Shown here: in pieces, positions 28,526-37,534 of the stretch
How the letters are laid out: each line of letters opens with the position of its first letter
Position numbering within the stretch: position 1 is the stretch's first letter
Assembly (NCBI RefSeq): GCF_008801925.2
Contig: NZ_CP062803.1
Coordinates: 186,001 to 250,000, forward strand
DNA: 64,000 nt
Source: Cupriavidus basilensis
GTDB taxonomy: Bacteria > Pseudomonadota > Gammaproteobacteria > Burkholderiales > Burkholderiaceae
Direction of reading: 5' to 3'
Made by a program: the position numbers and the translations under genes
Notes under the pieces: generated by a model
Database searches by the model: none
What the model was told of the DNA's origin: nothing
What the model saw: the letters and a program-made list of their open reading frames with translations, nothing else

Positions 28526-29800
28526 TCAGGCGCCCGGTGGCGTGGCATCCTCCCGATTGTTGCCATCGCCGCCGCCATCGCTTGCGCGCGCCGCCAGCCG
28601 CTTCGCCTTGCGGCGCGCACGCCGCAGGCTGCGGCGATCCAGCTGGAATTGCTCGAAGCGCCAGATCAGGTAGCACAGCGCCACGAACGGCCACATCCAC
28701 CCCAGCCATTGCGACAGGCTGTTGAAGTGGATGAATCGGCCCAGCCGCCAGCCCTGCTCCGAGATCCAGGAATACGGGTTGGCGGGCAGCAGGTTGGACA
28801 GCATCACCAGCAACATCAGCGTGGCGAGCGCCAGCGCGCCGCGCAGCCAGCGCGGCAGCCGCAGCAGCAAAACCAGCATCAACGACCCCGTCAACAGGGC
28901 AAAGCGGCCGCCCTCGGACAGCCAGTTGAAGGCGTTGTCGTCCGGGAACTGCATCTCGGCCACCACCGCCTTGAGCAGCAGCGCGCTGGCCAGCAAGGCC
29001 GCCAGGATGCGCAGCATCGGCGCCTGCCTGCGCATGGCGATCGAGGCAAACAGCCCGGTGCCCACCCAGCCGCATCCGGTGACGAGTGACTCCAGCAACT
29101 GCTGGCCTTGCACGTCATCCGGCCGCAGCAGGCTGATGTTCTCGATCAGGTCGGGCAGCCCCGGGAATACGCCTTGCAGCCACTGCACGGGCCATGAGTC
29201 GGGGTCGGTCAGCCACTCGCGCACGATCGCGCCCATGCCGAACAGGTGATCCTGCGGGAAGATCTGCGCGAACGGCCACAGCAGGATCAGGATGATGGCG
29301 AAGCTGGCGTGCGGCTCGAACCACGCCAAGCGCAACTGGCGCAGCGAGCCGCGGTCGATCAGCGCGGCCGAGAAGGGCGCCACCGCGGCACCGCCCAGCA
29401 GGGCGCCCAGCGCATTGGTCATCAGGTCGATATTGGACGAGACGCGGTTGGGCAGCCAGGTCTGTAGCGCCTCCATGGTGCCCGACAGCAGCGTGCCCGC
29501 CACCAGCGCCAGCAGTACGGCGCGCACGCCGGAGATGCGCGGGTGCAGGGATAGCACCACCAGCGCGCCAAGCGGGCAGTAGCCCAGCACGTTGGTGATG
29601 AGATCGAACCCGGTCAGGTAGCGGGGCTTGGGTGCGGTGAGGAAGGCCAGCGCGGAGATGCCGTTGTCGGTCCAGCCCGTGAACGGGTACAAGCTGCCAT
29701 AGACCACCAGCAGGGCGAAGCACAGCAGCCCCACCCGCGCCAGCGGCGAGTGGCGCGGTGGCGCTGGCGGGGGAACGAGCGGCGCGGGAGCCGATGCCAT
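28526..29800 (-). CDS. VanZ family membrane protein
   Basis: 424 residues with about eleven hydrophobic segments. The N-terminal third matches the VanZ-like domain (SLYPFTGW, TNVLGYCPLGALV, EALQTWLPNRVSSNIDLMTNALGALLG). The remainder is a long hydrophobic region with an ArgLys-rich cytoplasmic C-terminus. VanZ is named for teicoplanin resistance, but most family members have no proven role. It is the last gene of the minus-strand MCE unit, 11 bp after the lipoprotein gene. Confidence 0.85.
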   Translation of the reverse strand: MASAPAPLVPPPAPPRHSPLARVGLLCFALLVVYGSLYPFTGWTDNGISALAFLTAPKPRYLTGFDLITNVLGYCPLGALVVLSLHPRISGVRAVLLALVAGTLLSGTMEALQTWLPNRVSSNIDLMTNALGALLGGAAVAPFSAALIDRGSLRQLRLAWFEPHASFAIILILLWPFAQIFPQDHLFGMGAIVREWLTDPDSWPVQWLQGVFPGLPDLIENISLLRPDDVQGQQLLESLVTGCGWVGTGLFASIAMRRQAPMLRILAALLASALLLKAVVAEMQFPDDNAFNWLSEGGRFALLTGSLMLVLLLRLPRWLRGALALATLMLLVMLSNLLPANPYSWISEQGWRLGRFIHFNSLSQWLGWMWPFVALCYLIWRFEQFQLDRRSLRRARRKAKRLAARASDGGGDGNNREDATPPGA

Positions 29801-29811
29801 GCGCGTCCCGC

Positions 29812-30453
29812 TTACTGCAGCGGCAGCGTTGCCACCCAGTCCAGGATCGCCGCAATGGCGGCATCGCTGCCGGTGGCAAGTGCCTTGACGCCGCCGGCGC
29901 CATCGGCCGTGGCGGCGGGCTGCGCCACGACGAAGGTCTTCTGCCCGATCAGCCCGCTGCGAAATACCGTGGCACGCACGCGGATCACGCCGCGGCTGGC
30001 GTTGGCGCTGTCGAACACCTGCTCGAACTCCAGTACGTCGATCTTGAGCGCCGGCGCGGCTGTGTCGCCGAACCAGGTCAGTGCGCCGCGCGAGGCCACG
30101 GCTTCGCGCAGGCGGTCGTCGAACAGGCGCACCGGCGACATCACCCAGCGCTGCGTGGCATAGGGCTGCAGGCGCTCCGCCTGGGCGTAGTGCAGCCGGT
30201 AGTACAGCGAGTTGCCGTCCAGCCAGGTGGGGCCATCGGTCTGCGCCACGCGCATCTTGGGCAGATGCGCGGCATCAGGTGCGGCTCCCGCCGGCGGGCC
30301 CAGATCGTAGGTGATGGTGGGCGTGGAAGGCGTCAGGGCACAACCGCCCAGCAGCAGGCAGGCCAGCGCGACGCCGGCGGCCAGCCGGCGCGGCAGGGCG
30401 AAGGTGCCGGGCGTGTCGCGTCCGTCCGGCCGGGTTTGGGCATTGCGCATCAT
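29812..30453 (-). CDS. ABC-type transport auxiliary lipoprotein (PqiC/DUF330-like)
   Basis: 213 residues. The signal sequence ends in a lipobox LGGC (ACLLLGGCALTP), followed by the ABC_trans_aux domain typical of lipoproteins that pair with MCE transporters. The start at 30453 has AAGG six bases upstream; ATG at 30450 is equally possible. It probably bridges the MCE ring to the outer membrane. Next in order after the MlaD-like gene. Confidence 0.83.
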   Translation of the reverse strand: MMRNAQTRPDGRDTPGTFALPRRLAAGVALACLLLGGCALTPSTPTITYDLGPPAGAAPDAAHLPKMRVAQTDGPTWLDGNSLYYRLHYAQAERLQPYATQRWVMSPVRLFDDRLREAVASRGALTWFGDTAAPALKIDVLEFEQVFDSANASRGVIRVRATVFRSGLIGQKTFVVAQPAATADGAGGVKALATGSDAAIAAILDWVATLPLQ

Positions 30454-30560
30454 GATGTGCCTTGGTTTGCTCGAAGGATTCGCAGCGCCAGCCTGGCGGG
30501 CCAGGCGTGGCGTGCGTGCGGCGAGTGCGTAGGTGCGCGGCATGAGGCTTGCGGTCCGCG

Positions 30561-31502
30561 TCAGGGGGCCTGGAAGCCCGGCTCGCCCGGGCCCGGCACG
30601 GCGGCGGGGCCGCCAAACAGCACGCTGCGCGGGCTGTCGTTGAACTGGCTGGCGGCGCGGTCGATGCTGCGCATGGTCTGGCGCGCATCGCGCGCGAGCC
30701 CGTTGATCTGCGGCAGCGTGTCTTGCGAGACACCGCCAGCGGCCGACTGCACGGAGTCGGCGGCACCCTGCAGGTCGCGCCCGACGCGGTCGACGGTGCG
30801 CATCACGGTACCGTCGGGGCTGGCCAGCTCCTGGGTGAGGCGCCGCGTGGAGGCCAGCGTGGCGTTGAGGTTCTCGGTCACCTGCGGCAGCTGGCGCACG
30901 GCCGGCGCGATCGAGCTGGCCAGTTGCGAGTAGTCGTCGGCGGTTTTGTGCACCGAGCGGATCGCCTCCATCAGGTCACGCCGGTTGTCGGCCTGGAACA
31001 TGTCGTTGAGCGACCCCATGATCGTTTCCAGTTGCGTGAGCAAGCTGTCGCCACGCTTTTCCAGCTCTTCGAAGAAGCCGGCCCGCATGACGATGCGCGC
31101 CACCGACTTGGAGGAGGTGGCCAGGTGCGGCGACGGCGTGCCGCCTTCCTGCGCGGTGGTGTCGTCGAGCTGCACGTAGCCGATCCCGGTCACGCCCTGG
31201 AAGCCGAGCGTGGCATAGGTGGTGTGGGTGATCGGGGTGTCCTGGTTGACGCTGATGCGCACGATGATCTGGCCCGGCACGGTCGGATCGAAGCGAATCG
31301 ACACCACCTTGCCCACGTCCAGCCCGCGGTACTTGACGTCGGCCTGCGGCCCCAGCCCGTTGACGGTGGAGCGGGTGATCAGGTCATACGGCACGCGCAC
31401 CGCGTGGTCGCTGCTGAACCAGAAGATGGCGAACAGCACCAGGATGGCGAGTCCGATCGTGAACACGCCGGCCAGGAAGGCGTGTGACTTGTTTTCCATC
31501 AT
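30561..31502 (-). CDS. MlaD-family MCE protein
   Basis: 313 residues. One N-terminal membrane helix (about 8-30) is followed by a single MCE domain (about 40-120, STVNGLGPQADVKYRGLDVG) and a long helical region, suited to forming a hexameric lipid channel in the periplasm. The gene overlaps the ATPase stop by ATGA. Single-MCE proteins with long helical tails can form needle-like bridges; whether this one does is inference. Confidence 0.9.
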   Translation of the reverse strand: MMENKSHAFLAGVFTIGLAILVLFAIFWFSSDHAVRVPYDLITRSTVNGLGPQADVKYRGLDVGKVVSIRFDPTVPGQIIVRISVNQDTPITHTTYATLGFQGVTGIGYVQLDDTTAQEGGTPSPHLATSSKSVARIVMRAGFFEELEKRGDSLLTQLETIMGSLNDMFQADNRRDLMEAIRSVHKTADDYSQLASSIAPAVRQLPQVTENLNATLASTRRLTQELASPDGTVMRTVDRVGRDLQGAADSVQSAAGGVSQDTLPQINGLARDARQTMRSIDRAASQFNDSPRSVLFGGPAAVPGPGEPGFQAP

Positions 31503-32392
31503 GCTTCTCCAGATTGCGGGCCTGCGGGGGTGGCCGCATGCGTTGCCGCGCGTGCCGCGTCCGGCAAGGCCGGGAGCGCCTGCATGGCGCGCTGCCCGCG
31601 CTCGCCCAGGAAATATTCGTGGATGAACGGGTGGTCAATATGCACCAGTTCCCGGATCGGCAGCGCGGCGAGTACCTTGTGGTCCGCCAGTACCGCGACG
31701 CGGTCGGACAGCGCGACCAGGGTGTCGAGGTCGTGGGTCACCATCACCACGGTCAGGCCCAGCTCGCGGCGCAGTTCGCGGATCAGCGCCACGTAGTCGT
31801 CCGAGGCCATTGGGTCCAGCCCGGCGGTGGGCTCGTCCAGAAACACCAGTTCCGGTTCCAGGGCCAGGGCACGCGCGAGCGCCACGCGCTTGATCATGCC
31901 GCCGGACAGGTCGGACGGCATCTTGTCCGCGTCCCGCGCCGATAGCCCCACCAGTTGCAGCTTGAGCAGCGACGCCGCGCAGATGAGATCGTCGGGCAGG
32001 GTGCGAAGTTCACGCAGCGGCAGCGCGATGTTGTCGATCACCGACAGCGCGGAGAACAGCGCGCCGCGCTGGAACTGCAGGCCCCAGCGGTTGCGCAGGG
32101 CTTGCAGCCGGGCCGCGTCGAGCTTGGTCAGGTCCTCGCCGAACACACGGATGCTGCCGGAGGTGGGCCGCTCCAGCCCCACGATCTGGCGCAGCAGCAC
32201 GGTCTTGCCGCTGCCCGAGCCACCGACGATGGACAGCACTTCGCCCCGGTACACATCGAGGTTGAGGTGGTCGTGCACAACCGCCTCGCCAAAGCGCTTG
32301 ACCAGGTCGCGTACCTCGATCACGGTGGTGCGCGGGGCGTGCTGCACGGTGCCCGAAGGCGGCGTTGCGATATCGGTCGTGGCGGTAGTCAT
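31499..32392 (-). CDS. MlaF-like ABC transporter ATPase
   Basis: 297 residues. ABC ATPase with Walker A GGSGSGKT, signature LSGGM and Walker B ELVFLDEPTAGLDP. It energises the lipid transporter with the permease upstream. The start overlaps the permease stop by ATGA. An Ala/Pro-rich tail of about 25 residues follows the nucleotide-binding domain. A much longer frame through the permease gene on the same strand is a shadow. Confidence 0.92.
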   Translation of the reverse strand: MTTATTDIATPPSGTVQHAPRTTVIEVRDLVKRFGEAVVHDHLNLDVYRGEVLSIVGGSGSGKTVLLRQIVGLERPTSGSIRVFGEDLTKLDAARLQALRNRWGLQFQRGALFSALSVIDNIALPLRELRTLPDDLICAASLLKLQLVGLSARDADKMPSDLSGGMIKRVALARALALEPELVFLDEPTAGLDPMASDDYVALIRELRRELGLTVVMVTHDLDTLVALSDRVAVLADHKVLAALPIRELVHIDHPFIHEYFLGERGQRAMQALPALPDAARAATHAATPAGPQSGEA

Positions 32393-33534
32393 AAGCCGAT
32401 GTCCTTGAACAGGATGGCGAAGATGGCATCGGCCACGATCACGACGGTGATCGAGGTCACCACCGAGGCGGTGGTGCCTTCGCCCAGGCTGCGGGTGTTG
32501 GGCTCGATGCGCAAGCCGAAATGGCAGGCGGTAAGTGCGATCAGGATGCCGAACACCACGCCCTTGCCCAGGCCCATCCACAGGTTGGCCACCGGCACCG
32601 CATCGGGCAGCGCTCGCAGGAAGAAGGCCGCACTGATATCCAGCTGGAAGTGCGCGGCCAGCATGCCGCCGGTAAGCGCCAGCACGTCGGTCCAGGCTAC
32701 CAGCAGCGGCATGGCGATGGCCAGCGCGATCACGCGCGGCATGATCAGCCGGAAGCCGTGCGAGATGCCCATCACGCGCATCGCGTCGAGCTCCTCGGTG
32801 ACCCGCATCACGCCGATCTGCGCGGTGATGGCCGAGCCGGAGCGCCCGGCAATCAGGATGGCCGCCAGCACCGGGCCCAGCTCGCGGATCACCGCCATGC
32901 CGAGGATGTTGACGATAAAGATGCTCGCGCCAAAGGTGCGTAGCTGGTTGGCCGACAGGTACGACAACACGATGCCAATCAAAAAGCCAACCAGCGCCGT
33001 GATGCCGAGCGCCTTGTAGCCGACGTTGTAGATATTGGCGGAGATCTCGCGCCAGGGGCCGCGCTGCGGCGCGCGCGCCAGGCGCAGCAGGTCGAAGGCC
33101 AGCTGGCCCAGCATGGACACGCCATTGCCGAGCTGCGAGAACATCGACAGGATCGAGGCACCGAACAGGGTCACCGGATTGAACCGGTCCACCATATGTT
33201 TCTTCCAGTTCTCGCGGCGCAGCCCGGCGATGCGGGTAAAGACGCGGCGCTGGGCCTCGTTGGCTTCCAGCTTCTCGGGCAGCTTGCCGCCCCAGGCCTG
33301 CCACATCAGCTGTGCGCCGATGTGATCGAGCCGGGCGAGGCTTGCCAGCGACCAGTGCGCGTCCGCGGCGATCGAGTGCAGCTCGTTGCGCAGCGCGCGG
33401 GCGCGGTGGCAATCGGACAGCGCAAGCGCTGTCCAGTCGCCGCGCAGTTGCACGGTTTGCGCTCCGTCCGCGCGCGTCACTTCTATGGCTGGCGTGGTAG
33501 GGCTTTCCAAAGGAGGGGGAGAAGTGATGGGCAA
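32389..33534 (-). CDS. MlaE-type lipid ABC permease with N-terminal STAS domain
   Basis: 381 residues. The first 100 or so form a STAS-like domain (EVTRADGAQTVQLRGDWTAL), and the rest is the MlaE permease with five or six helices (motif GRSGSAITAQIGVMRVTEELDAM). In the classical Mla system the STAS protein MlaB is separate; here it is fused. The first usable start is TTG at 33534, preceded by an in-frame TAG four codons upstream; a later start is possible. It heads the operon and diverges from birA. Confidence 0.9.
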   Translation of the reverse strand: MPITSPPPLESPTTPAIEVTRADGAQTVQLRGDWTALALSDCHRARALRNELHSIAADAHWSLASLARLDHIGAQLMWQAWGGKLPEKLEANEAQRRVFTRIAGLRRENWKKHMVDRFNPVTLFGASILSMFSQLGNGVSMLGQLAFDLLRLARAPQRGPWREISANIYNVGYKALGITALVGFLIGIVLSYLSANQLRTFGASIFIVNILGMAVIRELGPVLAAILIAGRSGSAITAQIGVMRVTEELDAMRVMGISHGFRLIMPRVIALAIAMPLLVAWTDVLALTGGMLAAHFQLDISAAFFLRALPDAVPVANLWMGLGKGVVFGILIALTACHFGLRIEPNTRSLGEGTTASVVTSITVVIVADAIFAILFKDIGL

Positions 33535-33602
33535 GTCCCGATTCTATGCCACCCGCAGCGTCAGCGGGCGTGCGCAGCGCCTCGGCCGTGGATTCGCACG
33601 GC

Positions 33603-33608
33603 TACAAT
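33603..33608 (+). promoter_or_regulatory. -10 box of birA
   Basis: TACAAT, 44 bp before the birA ATG and in the 117-bp gap shared with the divergent MCE operon. No clear -35 at 16-18 bp. Confidence 0.4.
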
Positions 33609-33651
33609 GCGTAGCTGCTTGTGCCCTTTGTGTTGTCCATCGTCGAAACGC

Positions 33652-34554
33652 ATGTCCGCTGACAAATCCTTGCCCACGCCAGACCCGCTCCCTGGGCCCG
33701 CCGCTCCCGCGCAAGCCTGGCGCATCGACCCCGACCGCCTGCGCGCCGCGCTCACCGGCCCCGCGCGCGGCTGGACCCTCGGCGTGGTCGACGAGACCGG
33801 CTCCACCAACGCCGACCTGACGCTGGCCTGCCGCAGCGCGCCGTGGACCGAGTCCGCCACGCTGCGCCTGGCCTATCGGCAGACCGCCGGGCGGGGCCGC
33901 CAGGGGCGTCCCTGGCAAGGCCAGGCGGGGCTGACGTTTTCGGTGGCGCTGCCCCTGCCGCTGGCGCCCTCGCAGTTGAGCGGGCTGAGCCTGGCGGTGG
34001 GGCTGGCGCTGGCCGAGGCGCTGGGCGACTGCGACGCGCGCCTTGGCGCCGCCGTTGGCCTGAAGTGGCCTAACGACCTGCAGATCGACGGCCGCAAGCT
34101 GGCCGGCATCCTGATCGAGTCGGTGCCGGCGGGGCCACAGCGAGTCTGGGCGGTGGTCGGCATTGGCCTGAACCTGGTGCGCGATGCGCAGATGGAAGCC
34201 GCGCTCGGGCGCAGCCTGGCTGGTGTGACCGAATTCCTGCCGGGCTGCGATCCCACAGCGCTGCTGGCGGCGGTGCTGAACCGGCTCGCGGTGATGCGCG
34301 AGGATTTCCTGGCGCAGGGCTTCGCACCGATGGCGCCCCGCTGGTCCGCGCGCGACGCCTATCGCGACCAGCCGGTGCGCCTGCTGCACGACGGCCGCGT
34401 GCAGGCCGAAGGCCTGGCGCGCGGCGTTGACGGCGACGGCCACTTGCTGCTGGAAACGCCCTCGGGCCTGGAGCGCATTGCCAGCGGCGAAGTGTCGCTG
34501 CGCTTGGCGGAAAAAGCGGCGGACAAAGCGGCGGACAGAGGGGCGGGCGCATGA
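33652..34554 (+). CDS. birA: Biotin--[acetyl-CoA-carboxylase] ligase BirA
   Basis: 300 residues. Attaches biotin to carboxyl-carrier proteins. Family motifs [23 protein letters not shown] and [20 protein letters not shown] are present, the last holding the catalytic Lys. No N-terminal winged-helix domain is visible, so it is a monofunctional ligase rather than a repressor. It overlaps coaX by ATGA, the usual birA-coaX pairing in this group. Confidence 0.94.
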   Translation: MSADKSLPTPDPLPGPAAPAQAWRIDPDRLRAALTGPARGWTLGVVDETGSTNADLTLACRSAPWTESATLRLAYRQTAGRGRQGRPWQGQAGLTFSVALPLPLAPSQLSGLSLAVGLALAEALGDCDARLGAAVGLKWPNDLQIDGRKLAGILIESVPAGPQRVWAVVGIGLNLVRDAQMEAALGRSLAGVTEFLPGCDPTALLAAVLNRLAVMREDFLAQGFAPMAPRWSARDAYRDQPVRLLHDGRVQAEGLARGVDGDGHLLLETPSGLERIASGEVSLRLAEKAADKAADRGAGA

Positions 34555-35393
34555 GCGGCACCAGCGCCGGCATGCCGCGAGTTCCGCAACTGCTGATCGA
34601 TATCGGCAACACCCGCCTGAAATGGGCCTGGTGCGACGAGGCCTGGTCCGGCGCCGTGCTGCACGAGACGCCGTTGCCCACGCCCTGGCCGCACGGCGGC
34701 GCGGTGGCCCACGGTGAACTGGCCACGCTGGTGGCGCAATGGGCGTCGCTGCGCGCGGCCGGCGCGCAGCCGCTGGTGTGGGTCAGCAACGTGGCCGGCA
34801 CGGCCATCGCGGCCAGCCTGCAAGCCACGCTCGACACCGTGTTCGGCCCTGGCATCGGCGTGAACTGGGTACGCTCGGGCTCGCGCTTCGGCGGCCTCGT
34901 CAACGGCTACCGCGAGCCCACGCAACTCGGCGTCGACCGCTGGATCGGCAGCATCGGCGCGCGCTGCTACCGCCCCGAGGGCGCTTTGCTGATCGTCACC
35001 GCCGGCACCGCCACCACGCTCGACGTGGTGAGCGCGCAGGACCGTTTCGAAGGCGGCCTGATCCTGCCTGGCCTGGACCTGATGCTGGGCGCGCTGGCGC
35101 GCAACACAGCGCAATTGCCGTCCCTGGACGTGAGCGATGCCGGGTTGGCCACGCCCTGGGCCGACAACACCCGCGACGCCATCGCCGCCGGCTGCCTGGC
35201 GGCCCAGGCCGGTGCCGTGGAGCGCACCTGGCGCGCGCTGCAAGAGCGCGGGCCGGTGCGCTGCCTGCTCTCCGGCGGCGCCCGCCATGTGCTGGCAAAC
35301 GCGCTCTCCATGCCGTTCGAGATGCACGATAATCTCGTGCTGCTCGGCCTGCATGTGATGGCCTCGCAAAGCCCGGTCGGCACTGCGGGCTGA
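34551..35393 (+). CDS. coaX: Type III pantothenate kinase CoaX
   Basis: 280 residues. First enzyme of coenzyme A synthesis, of the actin-like ASKHA fold. Motifs [12 protein letters not shown] (phosphate binding), [12 protein letters not shown] (catalytic Asp) and [12 protein letters not shown] are present. Coupled to birA by a 4-bp overlap; the biotin ligase and CoA supply are a common pair. Confidence 0.94.
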   Translation: MSGTSAGMPRVPQLLIDIGNTRLKWAWCDEAWSGAVLHETPLPTPWPHGGAVAHGELATLVAQWASLRAAGAQPLVWVSNVAGTAIAASLQATLDTVFGPGIGVNWVRSGSRFGGLVNGYREPTQLGVDRWIGSIGARCYRPEGALLIVTAGTATTLDVVSAQDRFEGGLILPGLDLMLGALARNTAQLPSLDVSDAGLATPWADNTRDAIAAGCLAAQAGAVERTWRALQERGPVRCLLSGGARHVLANALSMPFEMHDNLVLLGLHVMASQSPVGTAG

Positions 35394-35461
35394 ACCGCAT
35401 CACACCGCATTGCGCCGCATCGCCTTCTTCACCCGTCGCTCCACCCCCTGCATCGCCCCCA

Positions 35462-36178
35462 ATGCTCCAACGAAGCCTCCTAATCCTGCTGGTCCTGGTC
35501 AATGCACTGCTGCTGGCTGCCGTGCTGGGCGCGTTCGGCCCACAACCGCTGGCCGGCTGGCTGGAAAGCGCGCGAGAGCCCGAACGCGCTGCCCAGCAGA
35601 TGCGCGCCGAACGCTTCCGCCAGATGCCGCAGGCAAGCGGCAGGCGGGCGGCATCGGAGCCCACCACTGCGGCAGCCACAACCACAGCCGCAGCCACGCC
35701 CGAAGCCGGCGCACCAGCCATGGCTTGCGTCGAGATCGGTGGTTTCAACGGGGAACTGGTGCGCAAGGTGGCCGATGAGCTGGCCGGCGCGCCGCCCGGC
35801 GCCTGGCGCGTGGAACAGTTCGAGCGGCAGGAGCAGGCGCGCTGGTGGGTCCACCTGCCGCCGCAGGCCTCGCGCGAGAACCTGCAGCGCAAGCTCGGCG
35901 AGTTGCGCCGGCGCAATATCACCGACGTATCGGTGGTCAGCGCCGGCTCGCCGGAAACCTATACGGTGTCGCTGGGCTTGTTCCAGGAGCGCGAGCATGC
36001 CGAGCATTTCCTCGACAACCTGCGCGAGCACGGCGTGCGCACTGCGGTGCTGACCGATACGCCACATCCGTTGACGCGCCAGTGGCTGCGCGTGCACAAC
36101 GCCGACGCGGCACTGCGCACGCGGCTGGACGAGATGCGCCAGCGCTACGGCGCGCAGGACTTGCTGACCTGCACCTGA
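35462..36178 (+). CDS. SPOR-domain membrane protein
   Basis: 238 residues. An N-terminal membrane helix (about 5-25) is followed by a charged, Ala/Thr-rich linker and a C-terminal SPOR domain (about 155-225, YTVSLGLFQEREHAEHFLDNLREHG). SPOR domains bind denuded glycan at division sites. It follows birA-coaX and ends 27 bp from the convergent rfaE2. Specific role unknown. Confidence 0.82.
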   Translation: MLQRSLLILLVLVNALLLAAVLGAFGPQPLAGWLESAREPERAAQQMRAERFRQMPQASGRRAASEPTTAAATTTAAATPEAGAPAMACVEIGGFNGELVRKVADELAGAPPGAWRVEQFERQEQARWWVHLPPQASRENLQRKLGELRRRNITDVSVVSAGSPETYTVSLGLFQEREHAEHFLDNLREHGVRTAVLTDTPHPLTRQWLRVHNADAALRTRLDEMRQRYGAQDLLTCT

Positions 36179-36205
36179 GCCATGCGTCAGCGCTTGCTGC
36201 TCCGC

Positions 36206-36700
36206 TCAGCTGCCCTGGCGTACCTTGGACAGCAGCTTGGTGGTGGAGCGGTCGTGCAGGAACGCGATGGCATGCGCCTGGCCGCCCCAGCTGCGCACCA
36301 GGCGGGTTTCTTCCAGCGTATCGATGTCGTAGTCGCCGCCCTTGACATAGATGTCCGGGCGCACCAGCCGGATCAGCTCGACCGGCGTTTTCTCGCGGAA
36401 CATCACGACCAGATCCACCGATGCCAGCGCCGCGATCAGCGCCATGCGATCCGATTCGTGGTTCAGGGGACGGTCGTCACCCTTGCCGAGCATGCGCACT
36501 GAGGCGTCGCTGTTGACACCGACTACCAGGCTGGCGCCCAGGGCCTTGGCCTGCGCCAGGTAGGTGGCGTGGCCGCGGTGGAGGATGTCGAAGACGCCGT
36601 TAGTGAAGACTAGCGGGCGGGGGAGGGTGGCTAGTTTTTCTGCTAGCGCGGTTGGGTTGTCGGGGGGGACTAGTTTGGATTCGAAGGTTGGGGGGGGCAT
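36206..36700 (-). CDS. rfaE2: D-glycero-beta-D-manno-heptose 1-phosphate adenylyltransferase
   Basis: 164 residues. Nucleotidyltransferase for ADP-heptose, a precursor of lipopolysaccharide inner core. Motifs TNGVFDILHRGHATYL (HxGH) and VKGGDYD are present. The ATG at 36700 gives MPPPTFESK, a usual family start; the in-frame TTG further up is rejected. There is no clear Shine-Dalgarno. The first 35 codons are markedly T- and A-ended on the coding strand, in line with the flank bias of element C next to it. Confidence 0.93.
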   Translation of the reverse strand: MPPPTFESKLVPPDNPTALAEKLATLPRPLVFTNGVFDILHRGHATYLAQAKALGASLVVGVNSDASVRMLGKGDDRPLNHESDRMALIAALASVDLVVMFREKTPVELIRLVRPDIYVKGGDYDIDTLEETRLVRSWGGQAHAIAFLHDRSTTKLLSKVRQGS

Positions 36701-36902
36701 GATGGAGGTGTTGGGGTAGCCGGTGGGTTCTGCGATTGTCTTCGTGTGAGGGCGCAACTTCAATGTCAACTGTTTAACTGCAACGGCTTAACGTCAAAGG
36801 CTGAAAGTCAAAGGCAGTTTCACCTCCCCTGCGGGGAGGCGACCTACTTTCTTGTCTCGCCAAGAAAGTAGGCAAAGAAGCGACCCGGATGGGGCGACCC
36901 CC

Positions 36903-37008
36903 CCTCGTCGGCAGGCAAAAAGAGCGGCCGGGGGCCAAACTCACATCGCCTTAGGGCGATGCTCAGACATGGCCCCCTCTTTTCCGCTCTTTTTGCCTGC
37001 CGACGAGG
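36903..37008. repeat. Left triple-nested hairpin of element C
   Basis: A 25-bp perfect inverted repeat (36903-36927 with 36984-37008) encloses an 8-bp one (GGGGGCCA at 36930-36937 with 36970-36977) and a 7-bp one (CATCGCC at 36944-36950 with 36955-36961). All share one centre, so the strand can fold as a single long interrupted stem or extrude as a cruciform. Confidence 0.85.
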
Positions 37009-37220
37009 CGCCCCATAACGGGAGATGAAAACCCAGACGGCTCGCTGCGCATCGCGGGGAGGTGATTGCCGCCTGGGGGCGGAAATCACGTCTACACCGC
37101 ATGGTGATTTGACGACATCGCTCTCGCGCTGGGTCAGCCGTGTTTCCCGCCTGGGGGCGGGAAACACAGGAGCGCGATGCGAAGCGAGCCGTGAAGGTGT
37201 GCCAAGGCCGTATGGGGCGC

Positions 37221-37324
37221 CTCGGGATTTCACGAAAAGAGCGGAGAAGAGGGACCCATGTCTGAGTATCGCCTTAAGGCGATGCGAGTTTGGGTCCCGG
37301 CCGCTCTTTTCGTGAAATCCCGAG
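37221..37324. repeat. Right triple-nested hairpin of element C
   Basis: A 24-bp perfect inverted repeat (37221-37244 with 37301-37324) encloses GGGACCCA (37251-37258 with 37291-37298) and the 16-bp perfect palindrome ATCGCCTTAAGGCGAT (37268-37283). The plan is the same as the left hairpin, with different outer sequence. Confidence 0.85.
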
Positions 37325-37534
37325 GGGGTGTCGCCCCATCCGGCGCGCCTTCTTTGCCTACTTTCTTGGCAAGACAAGAAAGTAGGTCGCCGCGCCGCAG
37401 GCGTGGTGAAACTGCAGTTGAAGTTAAGCCGTTGCAGCCACAACCCAACACCCCAAAAAAACAAAACCCCATCAACCGATGGGGCCCGTCCCGCCGAAGG
37501 CGCCAAAACGACACCCCCAGCCAAAAAACCAACC

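Larger units (their letters stand above)
36778..37437. repeat. Nested palindromic repeat, element C
   Basis: About 660 bp, non-coding, between rfaE2 and the ferritin-like gene. The outer inverted repeat pairs 36778-36792 with 37423-37437. Inside each end sit a GC hairpin (left: CCTCCCC-TGC-GGGGAGG at 36823-36839) and a 12-bp hairpin CCTACTTTCTTG (36843-36872 and 37357-37386). Each half then has a long stem with two further stems inside it. The centre (37040-37190) holds two more hairpins around CCGCCTGGGGGCGG and an inverted GGCTCGCT-CGCATCGC pair. Sequence is unrelated to elements A and B but the arm plan is the same. Confidence 0.85.

Noticed and set aside
36778..37437. CRISPR array
   Set aside because: The repeats are inverted, not direct, with no regular spacers and no cas genes nearby.
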